Assembly: GCA_003243275.1 (NCBI GenBank)
Contig: QFQR01000001.1
Span: forward strand, 186,001 to 250,000
From: Leifsonia xyli
Lineage (GTDB): Bacteria > Actinomycetota > Actinomycetes > Actinomycetales > Microbacteriaceae
Reading direction: 5' to 3'
DNA length: 64,000 bases
Positions 52,980 to 60,374 of the stretch are shown one piece after another; the first letter of the stretch is position 1; the number at the start of each line of letters is the position of its first letter. The notes beneath the pieces were generated by a model that did not search any database, was not told the origin of the DNA, and saw nothing but the letters and a program-made list of their open reading frames with translations. A program made the translations under genes and the position numbers.

Positions 52980-53939
52980 TCATAGTTCGATCGGATCCCT
53001 GCGCATCACCCTTCGGAGCAGGACGATGATGATGCCGAAGAGCACCAACATGACGACCGCTGACGCCGAGGCGTAGCCGAAGCGGTACGACGGCACCTGA
53101 TCGCCGAAGGTCTGCCCGTAGACGAACAGCGCGGAGTTCCAGATCTCGACGGGCGGCATCGTCGATGTCGCGCCGCCGAAGGCGAACAGGAAGTCGAAGA
53201 GCTTGAGCGCCTCGATCGTCCAGAGGATCGCGGCCACCGAGGCGACATCCCAGGAAAGCGGCAAGGTGACGTATCGGAAGCGTTGGAACGCGTTCGCCCC
53301 CTCGAGGTCGGCCACTTCGTAGTAGCTCCGAGGAATCTGATCCATCCCGGCGAGCAGGATCGTGACGTAGAGACCGCCGCTGACCCAGACCGTGCCGATC
53401 ACGGCCATCTTGAAGATGTTCTCTTGCGACAGCCATTCAATGGGTGCGATCCCGAAGTCGGCGAGCATGTTGTTGACGATGCCGCGGTACTGGAACAGCA
53501 CACCCCAGACGATCGACAGGGCGATGGGCGACGCGACGAAGGGGAAGAAGAGCACCGCACGGATGAAGTTGCGGCCGCGCATGGTCCGGATGAAGCTCGC
53601 GAAGAAGAATCCGACGACGAAGATGATCGCGCCACCCACGAAGAGGATCACGAGCGTATTGATCAGCGACCTGATGAATGTCGGGTCCCTGAACAGGATC
53701 TCGTAGTTGCGCAGACCACGCCACTCCGGCGAGGTCAGCCCATTCCACTGGAACAGGCTGACCCCGACGGAGAAGACGATCGGGCCGATCAGAACGAGGA
53801 GGAAGAGCGCGACGGCGGGGAAGACGAACAGTGCGAAGTAGCCGTTCTGCGCTCGCGCACGATGCTTCCTCGCGTTCCGAGGAGCTTCGTAGCGCGACGA
53901 CTCCTCGGCTTCGATCTGCTCAGACTCAATGACACTCAT
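52980..53939 (-). CDS. Sugar ABC transporter permease (MalF type)
   Basis: A 319-residue permease with about six helices after a hydrophilic N-terminus (YEAPRNARKHRARAQNG). The EAA loop is RSYYEVADLEGANAFQRFR. Helices such as VFPAVALFLLVLIGPIVFSV and FVASPIALSIVWGVLF follow the MalF pattern. It lies 47 nt after the binding-protein gene. Substrate is inferred from the operon as a hexuronate or a uronate-containing oligosaccharide. Confidence 0.94.
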   Translation of the reverse strand: MSVIESEQIEAEESSRYEAPRNARKHRARAQNGYFALFVFPAVALFLLVLIGPIVFSVGVSLFQWNGLTSPEWRGLRNYEILFRDPTFIRSLINTLVILFVGGAIIFVVGFFFASFIRTMRGRNFIRAVLFFPFVASPIALSIVWGVLFQYRGIVNNMLADFGIAPIEWLSQENIFKMAVIGTVWVSGGLYVTILLAGMDQIPRSYYEVADLEGANAFQRFRYVTLPLSWDVASVAAILWTIEALKLFDFLFAFGGATSTMPPVEIWNSALFVYGQTFGDQVPSYRFGYASASAVVMLVLFGIIIVLLRRVMRRDPIEL

Positions 53940-53986
53940 CCGGTCTTTCCTCTCCGCCAGACAGCTTCCCTCTCCGCTGGACAGCC

Positions 53987-55291
53987 TTAGCCGTTGAGAT
54001 CCCAGTACTGCTTCTGCTCGGTCTTCATCTTCTGGACGAACTGATCGGTGGTGAGTCGGCCTGTCACCAGAGCCTGCGTCGCGGGCTGGAAGACCGTGGT
54101 GTCGAAGTTGGGGACGATACCGGGGACCTGGTCGTTCACACCGAAGATCGCGTTGTTGTCGACGATGTCGCGGATGTCCTGAAGATCCGCAGGAACCGGC
54201 ACATCGGAGCGGACGGTGAGCTGCATCGTGTCCTTGGTGAAGGCCGTCAGGTAGTCCTTCGAGTACAGGAACGCCAGCAGCTTCTCGGCAGCTTCCGGGT
54301 TCTTGGCCGTCGACGGAATCGCGAAGCCGTTGATGGCCACGGGAACCGAGGTGTCGCCACCGTCCTTCATCGCGGGGAAGTTGAACGCGCGGAACTTCAT
54401 GTCCTCAGCGACGTACTCCATCGTCTCGCTCGGGATCCAGCCGCCGTTGTAGAGGAGGGCGGCCCGGTTCTGTGCCCACTCCGTCTGAATCGCCGGGAAC
54501 TTGCTGCTGTCATACCCCTCGGCGTAGAACTCCTCGTCGGCCCATTTCACGAAGAGATCGATGGCCTTTCGCATCTCGGGGGTGTCCCAGGCCTCTCCGG
54601 TGGGGTCCTGCACCGTCTTGAGCAGATTTCCCGGGCCGACGGCCCGGACGATGCCGGTCGCGACCATCGCGCGGTCGTAGTCGGTGTGGTCGGCATCGAG
54701 GGCGAGCGGTGCCACGCCGTCCGACTTGATCTGCTCGAGCGTCGCGTTCATCGCGGCCCAGTCGCTCGGCGCGGACTCGGCCAGTTCGGGGAAGGTGCTT
54801 CCGTTGAACCACCACACGTAGGGCTGGAGTGTGAACGGGAGCATGAAGTAGTTGCCGTCCTCGCCCTTGGTGAGCGAGTCGTAGCGTTCGCCGATCAGCT
54901 CTCCGAGAGTGGTGTCCTCGCCATTGACCTTGGTGGCGTAGAGGTCCGTGAGGTCACGGGCGTAGCCGTTGTTCGCGAGAAGACCCTGAAGACGGTTGTT
55001 GTCCTGATCGGTGAGGTCCGGGACGTTGTCCGTCTTCACCGCCGCCATCACCTTCTGCAGCACGTCGCGGCCCTGCCACTGGACGTTCACCGTGATGCCC
55101 GTCTCGGTCGTGAACTCCTCGAAGATCGTGGCGAGGAGCTTGGCATCCGGCTCATCGACGGTGAGGAACGACCAGTAGGTCAACTCCTTCGAGTCCGACT
55201 TGTCGTCGTTCGACGCCGGTGAGCTGCAGCCTGCGAGCAGGAGCGACATTGCTGCTGCGGCCGCGACTGTGGGCTTCCAATACCGTCTCAT
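53987..55291 (-). CDS. Extracellular sugar-binding lipoprotein of an ABC transporter
   Basis: A 434-residue solute-binding protein anchored to the outer face of the membrane. The lipoprotein signal is clear: basic start RRYWKP, hydrophobic core, lipobox LLAGC with the cysteine near residue 22, then an acidic/serine spacer. The mature protein has the family-1 (SBP_bac_1) pattern with LTYWSFLTVDEPDAKLL and the central aromatic segment YFMLPFTLQPYVWWFNGS. I chose the ATG at 55291, with GGAGG upstream, over an upstream in-frame ATG. It lies 77 nt after uxaC, likely receives the most transcript, and is expected to bind a uronate or oligouronide. Confidence 0.93.
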   Translation of the reverse strand: MRRYWKPTVAAAAAMSLLLAGCSSPASNDDKSDSKELTYWSFLTVDEPDAKLLATIFEEFTTETGITVNVQWQGRDVLQKVMAAVKTDNVPDLTDQDNNRLQGLLANNGYARDLTDLYATKVNGEDTTLGELIGERYDSLTKGEDGNYFMLPFTLQPYVWWFNGSTFPELAESAPSDWAAMNATLEQIKSDGVAPLALDADHTDYDRAMVATGIVRAVGPGNLLKTVQDPTGEAWDTPEMRKAIDLFVKWADEEFYAEGYDSSKFPAIQTEWAQNRAALLYNGGWIPSETMEYVAEDMKFRAFNFPAMKDGGDTSVPVAINGFAIPSTAKNPEAAEKLLAFLYSKDYLTAFTKDTMQLTVRSDVPVPADLQDIRDIVDNNAIFGVNDQVPGIVPNFDTTVFQPATQALVTGRLTTDQFVQKMKTEQKQYWDLNG

Positions 55292-55368
55292 GTCATTACC
55301 TCCATTGGTGAATCGTTGTGTCGGGATGGGGATGGGCAAGGGGGATGGATGGGGTCGACGTGCAGGCC

Positions 55369-56817
55369 TCAGCGGCCAGTGCGTTCGAGCTTGAACGTTG
55401 CTCGTGGCAGCCCATAGCTGATCTCCCGGATGGCGAACGCGGCCTCGTCCATCGAGAGCCGGTGCTCAGCCACGAGCTTCGACAGGAAGGCACAGTCGAG
55501 TCTGCGTGCCATGTCGTGGCGGGAGGGGATCGAGCACAGCGCACGAGTGTCGTCGATGAACCCGGACTGCTTGCCGAACCCCACTACCGCAGTCACCGCG
55601 GAGCGGTACCTCAGGATCGCTTCGGGCTCGTCCAGGAACCACCATGGCGCCCCCACGTACACGCTGGGATAGAACCCGGCGAGCGGCGCGATCTCGCGCG
55701 CCCATGCGGTTTCGTCGAGGGTGAAGAGCACCAGGTGGAGTGCGCTGTCGTGGCCGAGTTCGTTGAGCAATGGGCGCAGCCCCTCTGCGAACCCGGTCGC
55801 GAGCGGGATGTCGCAGCCGCGGTCGGGGCCGTACACCTGATGCACGGTGCGGTCATAGTCGCGCAGAGATCCGACGTGGAGAGTGATGACCAGGCCGTCC
55901 TCCTGCGACTGCCGCACGATCTCTGTGACCATCGCTGCGCGGAAGAGCGCCGCCTCCGCCCCGGTGAGTTCGGATCTGCGCGCCCGCAGGTACAGGCGCG
56001 CCAACTCCTCGCTGCGCAGGACCGCGGTGTCGGCATCACGAAGCGCACAGTCAATCGACACCGCACCGTTCTCGGCGAAGTAGCGGCGCCGGTCGGCGAT
56101 CGAGGACAGGTACGACTCGAAAGAGTCGTCTCGCCCGGCACCATCGAGCAATGCGGTCACGTTGTCTTGCCAGCGAGCGTTCGCGGGATCGAGGTAGGCC
56201 TCAATCCGGAGCGTGGGCACGACGTCGACCGTGAACGCGTCGTCGTCACGCAGCGCCACGTGATGCTCGAGTTGGGAGAGCGGATCGTCCGTGGTCGCGA
56301 GCGTCTCGATGTTGAACGACTCGACGAGCGCGCGCGGCAGATAGGCCGGATCGCGCAGACGTTCGTCGATGTGGTCGTAGAGGAACTGCGCGTTCGCGGC
56401 ATCCGGACGCTCTTCGACCCCGAATACGTTGACGAGGACATCTTCGAGCCAGTACTTCATCGGCGTTCCCGCGAACACCGTCCACCGCTCGCACAGAATC
56501 TGCCACGACCGCCGGGCGACCTCGTCCGAGAGCGGTTCCGCGCCCACACCGAGATCGGCCAGCGGCACGCCGTGCGCATGCAGGAGCCTGGTGACGTAGT
56601 GATCCGGCGTGATGAACAGCTCAGCTGGGTTGTTGAACGGTTGGTTGTCGGCCAGTAATGATGCGGGGACGTGGCCGTGGGGGGAGACGATGGGAAGCCG
56701 CGCGACCTGCTCATACAGCTCACGAGCGACGCGCCGGCGATCCGGCTCCGCGGGGAGCAGCCGGTCCGGATTCCCTCCGAATGAGTTCGCTCGTGATGTT
56801 CCGTGCATGTGGTTCAT
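55369..56817 (-). CDS. uxaC: Glucuronate/uronate isomerase
   Basis: UxaC isomerises D-glucuronate to D-fructuronate and D-galacturonate to D-tagaturonate. The 482-residue amidohydrolase-superfamily protein shows LPIVSPHGHVPASLLADN (metal-type HGH), PDHYVTRLLHAHGVPLADLG, the long WTVFAGTPMKYWLEDVLVNVFG segment, VITLHVGSLRDYDR and a C-terminal IDDTRALCSIPSRHDMARR with the catalytic-side Arg and His. I chose the ATG at 56817, which follows AGGGCGG; another ATG at 56808 is possible. It is the first gene of the uronate operon, directly downstream of the operator-promoter region shared with the LacI gene. Confidence 0.93.
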   Translation of the reverse strand: MNHMHGTSRANSFGGNPDRLLPAEPDRRRVARELYEQVARLPIVSPHGHVPASLLADNQPFNNPAELFITPDHYVTRLLHAHGVPLADLGVGAEPLSDEVARRSWQILCERWTVFAGTPMKYWLEDVLVNVFGVEERPDAANAQFLYDHIDERLRDPAYLPRALVESFNIETLATTDDPLSQLEHHVALRDDDAFTVDVVPTLRIEAYLDPANARWQDNVTALLDGAGRDDSFESYLSSIADRRRYFAENGAVSIDCALRDADTAVLRSEELARLYLRARRSELTGAEAALFRAAMVTEIVRQSQEDGLVITLHVGSLRDYDRTVHQVYGPDRGCDIPLATGFAEGLRPLLNELGHDSALHLVLFTLDETAWAREIAPLAGFYPSVYVGAPWWFLDEPEAILRYRSAVTAVVGFGKQSGFIDDTRALCSIPSRHDMARRLDCAFLSKLVAEHRLSMDEAAFAIREISYGLPRATFKLERTGR

Positions 56818-56838
56818 ATTCGGGCCGCCCTGAATCGA

Positions 56839-56865
56839 TGGCAACAAGTTGCCATGGTTTGTCAA
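56839..56865 (-). promoter_or_regulatory. uxaC promoter/operator: LacI-type palindrome next to a TTGACA -35
   Basis: TGGCAACAAGTTGCCA (56839-56854) is a 16-bp palindrome with perfect 7-bp arms. On the minus strand a perfect -35 box TTGACA (56865-56860) lies 5 nt upstream of it, so the palindrome occupies the -35/-10 spacer, and the uxaC ATG follows 21 nt after it. This is the classical place for a repressor of the LacI family. No second copy was seen inside the operon. Confidence 0.7.
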
Positions 56866-56965
56866 CTCGGTGGCCAAGACGGCTCGCCGCAGCATGGCCG
56901 CAGTGGTGAGAATCCGAACCCCCGCCGATCGGAAACGGATCAGCGGCCCCGACCCAGCATCCCAG

Positions 56966-56971
56966 TACGAT
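56966..56971 (+). promoter_or_regulatory. -10 box (TACGAT) predicting a leaderless LacI-gene mRNA
   Basis: TACGAT, then 6 nt, then ATG at 56978. The leaderless arrangement picks this ATG over upstream starts. Confidence 0.55.
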
Positions 56972-56977
56972 GCCCGC

Positions 56978-58018
56978 ATGGCGCGCCACGACGAGGGATC
57001 CGAGCGCTCCGTCACGATCTACGACGTGGCTCGAGCGGCTGGTGTGGCGCCGTCCACGGTCTCCAGAGCGCTGGCTCGTCCGGGGCGCGTGAGCGCGATG
57101 ACGGCAGCTCGGGTTCGCGAGGTCGCTCAGCGACTCGGCTACCAACGGAATCGTGTGCTCCCGGACGCCGCCCGTCAGTCGCATCTGCTGGCCATGCTCG
57201 TGAGCGACATCAAGAATCCGGTTTTCACCGACCTCATCCGAGGCGCGGACCTCGCGGCGGAGGCCGCCGGCTACACGCTCGTCGTCTTCGACTCGCGAGA
57301 GAGCATCGCGCGCGAACGTGCGCTCGAGGGGTATCTGACAGCTGCCGACGGGGTCATGCTGACGAGCCCACGTCTCTCGGCGACCGGTATCCAGATGCTC
57401 GCAAAGCAGCGCCCGGTCGTCGTTCTCAACCGCGTGGTCGGCGACCTGCCATGCGTGCTCACCGACGCCGTCAACGGAGCGCGATACGCCGTCGAGCATC
57501 TGCACTCTCTGGGGCATACCGACGTCACCTACGTCGCAGGGCCGGCCGCCTCCTGGACCGACGGGATGCGGTGGAGAGGTGTGCAGCAATCGGCCCGGGA
57601 GCTGTCGATTCGAGCCTCCCGGGTTAGTTCGGCCGTCCCCACGGTCGAGGGCGGCTTTCGCGCGGCCGAGCTGTGGGCACCGAATCCGACCACCGCGGTC
57701 ATCGCATTCAACGACGTGCTGGCCATCGGCTTCATCGTCGGTCTGCGATCACGGGGGTTGGAGGTTCCGCGCGACGTCAGCGTCATCGGCTTCGACAACT
57801 CGCAGCTGGGTGCTCTCACGACGCCGCCCCTGACCTCCGTCGCATCGCCGCTGCGCGACCAAGGTGCCACAGCGACGAACACACTCATCTCGATCCTCTC
57901 CGGCAAGCCCGTCTCCACCGAACCGACGCTGCTGCCTGCGCGACTGATGCAGCGGGAGTCAACCGGCGAAAGCCCAGGTCAGTCCCGACTCAGGTCGCGA
58001 CTGGCGGGCCATGACTGA
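56978..58018 (+). CDS. LacI-family transcriptional regulator of the uronate operon
   Basis: A 346-residue LacI-type regulator. The N-terminal HTH is VTIYDVARAAGVAPSTVSRA followed by the hinge LGYQRNRVLPDAAR. The effector-binding domain is periplasmic-binding-protein-like: LLAMLVSDIKNPVFTDLIRG, then VVVLNRVVGDLPCVLTD, GHTDVTYVAGP and SVIGFDNSQLGALTTPPLTS. I chose the ATG at 56978 because of the conserved start and the -10 box 6 nt upstream. It is divergent from uxaC and close to a LacI-type palindrome, so it very probably represses the operon; the effector could be a uronate or KDG pathway intermediate. It is the right edge of the accessory block. Confidence 0.93.
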   Translation: MARHDEGSERSVTIYDVARAAGVAPSTVSRALARPGRVSAMTAARVREVAQRLGYQRNRVLPDAARQSHLLAMLVSDIKNPVFTDLIRGADLAAEAAGYTLVVFDSRESIARERALEGYLTAADGVMLTSPRLSATGIQMLAKQRPVVVLNRVVGDLPCVLTDAVNGARYAVEHLHSLGHTDVTYVAGPAASWTDGMRWRGVQQSARELSIRASRVSSAVPTVEGGFRAAELWAPNPTTAVIAFNDVLAIGFIVGLRSRGLEVPRDVSVIGFDNSQLGALTTPPLTSVASPLRDQGATATNTLISILSGKPVSTEPTLLPARLMQRESTGESPGQSRLRSRLAGHD

Positions 58019-58029
58019 TCGGGGCCGAA

Positions 58030-58046
58030 GGCGTCGGTGAGACGCC
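58030..58046 (+). terminator. Weak hairpin after the LacI gene
   Basis: GGCGTC (58030-58035) and GACGCC (58041-58046) form a 6-bp stem with a 5-nt loop, 11 nt after the LacI-gene stop. It is short, so the role is tentative. The rest of the 225-nt gap to ctaB holds only the ctaB promoter. Confidence 0.35.
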
Positions 58047-58208
58047 GCGTGGGGAGCAGCGAGTCAGGTTCAACGGCCCGACGACCTCGGTCCCGCGTTC
58101 CCGAGCTATGGCTGCTGAGACCCGGCGACGGGGCGAGCGGGATGTCACGCAGCGGTCGTACGGAACTCGCGGTGAACACACGCGATCAGGACATCGCCGC
58201 TCGCGAAG

Positions 58209-58214
58209 TAGACT
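58209..58214 (+). promoter_or_regulatory. ctaB -10 box (TAGACT)
   Basis: TAGACT is 29 nt before the ctaB ATG. The short leader from about 58221 contains GAGGAG as ribosome site. No strong -35 is visible. Confidence 0.5.
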
Positions 58215-58243
58215 CGACATCAGCCGATCCGATCCGAGGAGCC

Positions 58244-59230
58244 ATGCAGCATTCCGCCCAGAGCGCCCCCGCACCGGCCGCTCCCGACACCGCGGATGCG
58301 GCGCCGTCGCTCGGGCGCATCGGGTTCCGGCGCAAGGCGCTCGCCTACCTGGCGCTCACGAAGCCGCGGGTCATCGAGTTGCTGCTCGTCACGACCGCCC
58401 CCGTCATGGTGCTCGCCGCGCAGGGGAACCTCGACTGGAACTTCGTCGGCCTGCTCGTCGTGACGCTCCTCGGCGGGGCGCTCTCCGCCGGAAGCGCCAA
58501 CGCGTTCAACTGCTACATCGACCGCGACATCGACCGCGTCATGAAGCGCACCCAGAACCGGCCGCTCGTGACGGGCGAGCTGAGCCCCCGGGAGGCGCTC
58601 GTCTTCTCCTGGGTGACCGGCATCGTGTCGATCGCCGTGCTGTGGGTGTTCACCACCTGGCTCGCCGCCGTGCTCTCGGCCGTCGCGATCGCCTTCTACG
58701 TGCTGATCTACACGCTCATCCTCAAGCGCCGCACCCCTCAGAACATCGTGTGGGGCGGGATCGCCGGTTGCATGCCCGTGCTCATCGGATGGGCGGCCGT
58801 CACCGGCACCCTCGACTGGGCTCCCGTCATCCTGTTCAGCATCGTGTTCCTCTGGACGCCGCCGCACTACTGGCCGCTCTCGATGCGCTACAAGGACGAC
58901 TACGCCGCCGCATCCGTGCCGATGCTCGCCGTCGTGCGCGGTCGCACCGCGGTCGGCCTGCAGGTGGTGCTGTACGCGTGGGCGACCGTCGTGTGCTCGC
59001 TGCTGCTCATCCCGCTCGCGCCGATGGGTGTCGTCTACACCTCGATCGCGTTGCTCTCCGGCGCCTGGTTCCTCATCGAGTCGCACCGGCTCTACGCGGC
59101 AGCCATCCGGCCCGGCGAGGTGAAGCCGATGCGCGTGTTCCACGCGAGCATCACCTACCTCACGCTCGTGTTCATCGCGGTCGGCGTCGACCCGCTGCTG
59201 TACGTGCCGATCCCGACGCTGCTTCCGTGA
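58244..59230 (+). CDS. ctaB: Protoheme IX farnesyltransferase (heme O synthase)
   Basis: CtaB adds the farnesyl group to heme B to form heme O for cytochrome oxidase. The 328-residue membrane protein has about eight hydrophobic helices. The prenyl-transfer motif is NAFNCYIDRDIDRVMKRTQN, followed by RPLVTGELSPREAL, and a second Asp-rich loop is YKDDYAAASVPMLAVVRG. I chose the ATG at 58244 with GAGGAG upstream; the frame is open further upstream but without homology. The stop overlaps the ctaA GTG. In many actinobacteria ctaB lies divergent from tkt; here the uronate block separates them. Confidence 0.97.
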   Translation: MQHSAQSAPAPAAPDTADAAPSLGRIGFRRKALAYLALTKPRVIELLLVTTAPVMVLAAQGNLDWNFVGLLVVTLLGGALSAGSANAFNCYIDRDIDRVMKRTQNRPLVTGELSPREALVFSWVTGIVSIAVLWVFTTWLAAVLSAVAIAFYVLIYTLILKRRTPQNIVWGGIAGCMPVLIGWAAVTGTLDWAPVILFSIVFLWTPPHYWPLSMRYKDDYAAASVPMLAVVRGRTAVGLQVVLYAWATVVCSLLLIPLAPMGVVYTSIALLSGAWFLIESHRLYAAAIRPGEVKPMRVFHASITYLTLVFIAVGVDPLLYVPIPTLLP

Positions 59231-60216
59231 AACTCGTCACCCCGCTCGGCTGGGCCGCGTCCCGCTGGACGCTCGGCCCCCGCGCCCTGCGCTGGGGCAC
59301 CACGGCCGCGCTCGTCGCCTCCGTGTTCATCGTGCTCGGCGGGGTCACGGTGCGTGTCACCGGCTCGGGCCTCGGCTGCCCCACCTGGCCCACCTGCACC
59401 GACGACTCGCTCATCGCGACGCCCGAACTCGGCATCCACGGGGCCATCGAGTTCGGCAACCGCATGGTCACGACGCTCCTCATCGCCGCCGTCGGCTGGG
59501 CCATCGTCGCGGCCCGGCTGCAGAAGCCCCGCGACCGCACGCTCACGCGGCTGGCCTGGTCGATGTTCTGGCTCGTCGTCGCCAACGCCGTCGCGGGCGG
59601 TTTCACCGTGTGGTTCGAGCTGAACCCGTGGATGGTCGCCGCGCACTTCGTGCTCGCCATGGGGCTGCTCGCCTGCGCCACGTTCACCTGGCATCGCGCC
59701 AGATGGCGCGGGGGAGACGGCCCGCGGCCATCCGCCGGGTCGCGCGGACTCGCCTGGACGCTCGTCGTCGCCACCGTCGCACTCGTGCTCGCCGGAACCC
59801 TCGTCACCGGATCCGGGCCCCACGCGGGCGACTCGCGCGAGGTGCCGCGGATGGGGTTCGACTGGACGGTCGTCACCCTCGTGCACGGCGGGCTCGCGAT
59901 CGTCGTGCTCCTGCTCGCCACCGCCCTCGCCTTCCGACTGCGCGCCGAAGAGGGGGGCCGCCTCGCACTCGGACGGGTCGGGATGTTCCTGCTCGTGCTG
60001 CTCGTGCAGCTCACGGTCGGCACGGTTCAGTCGCTCATCGGCATCCCGGAGGAGCTTGTGATCCTGCACGTCGTGCTCGCCGCGCTCGTGTGGGTGGGGG
60101 CGCTGCGGGTGCTGCTCGACACGGATCCGCGGCTGTGGGCGGTACGGGATGCGGGTGCTGCGGGATCCGCGGGTTTCGATACGCCCGCTTCGCGGGCCGC
60201 TCAACCAGCGGGGTAG
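59227..60216 (+). CDS. ctaA: Heme A synthase
   Basis: CtaA oxidises heme O to heme A. The 329-residue protein has eight hydrophobic helices in two four-helix halves. Conserved parts: GGVTVRVTGSGLGCPTWPTC near the start with the paired cysteines, the His-containing IHGAIEFGNRMVTTLL, and LVTGSGPHAGDSREVPRMG with VTLVHGGLAIVVLLL. The GTG start overlaps the ctaB stop (GTGA). The last 14 residues (GFDTPASRAAQPAG) are encoded by a palindromic repeat, which suggests that insertion of the repeat changed the C-terminus. Confidence 0.94.
   Translation: MKLVTPLGWAASRWTLGPRALRWGTTAALVASVFIVLGGVTVRVTGSGLGCPTWPTCTDDSLIATPELGIHGAIEFGNRMVTTLLIAAVGWAIVAARLQKPRDRTLTRLAWSMFWLVVANAVAGGFTVWFELNPWMVAAHFVLAMGLLACATFTWHRARWRGGDGPRPSAGSRGLAWTLVVATVALVLAGTLVTGSGPHAGDSREVPRMGFDWTVVTLVHGGLAIVVLLLATALAFRLRAEEGGRLALGRVGMFLLVLLVQLTVGTVQSLIGIPEELVILHVVLAALVWVGALRVLLDTDPRLWAVRDAGAAGSAGFDTPASRAAQPAG
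60172..60214 (-). repeat. Palindromic repeat, full copy in reverse (ctaA 3' end)
   Basis: Read on the minus strand it starts ACCCCGCTGGTTGAGCGG and ends CGTATCGAAACC, with arms GCCCGC/GCGGGC. It encodes the C-terminal residues of ctaA and provides the first base of the TAG stop. Confidence 0.85.
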
Positions 60217-60243
60217 TGCCCCACGCGGGCGGTTTTGCCGGTG

Positions 60244-60276
60244 GGTCGAGCAGCCGCGAAGCGGCGTATCGAAACC
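60244..60276 (+). repeat. Palindromic repeat, copy (ctaA-sufB)
   Basis: A plus-strand copy starting GGTCGAGCAGCCGCGAAG and ending CGTATCGAAACC, lacking the ACCCCGCT flank. It is 29 nt from the reverse copy, so the two face each other and could form a larger foldback; the sufB promoter follows directly. Confidence 0.8.
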
Positions 60277-60284
60277 CGCGCCTG

Positions 60285-60290
60285 TAGACT
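60285..60290 (+). promoter_or_regulatory. suf operon -10 box (TAGACT)
   Basis: TAGACT is 84 nt before the sufB ATG and gives a leader of about 78 nt. The ribosome site is GAGAGGTAG. No SufR-type regulator gene is next to the operon in this window. Confidence 0.5.
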
Positions 60291-60374
60291 CGACAGGTTG
60301 GAGCGCATGCGCCCAGCCACCCGGAATACCGACACGAGCGGAATGGTTCGCTTCGGTGGAAGAGAGGTAGCCCT

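Noticed and set aside
56839..56854. The TGGCAAC palindrome as a terminator
   Set aside because: It lies between two divergent start codons, upstream of both genes, and next to a -35 box, so an operator is the better reading.
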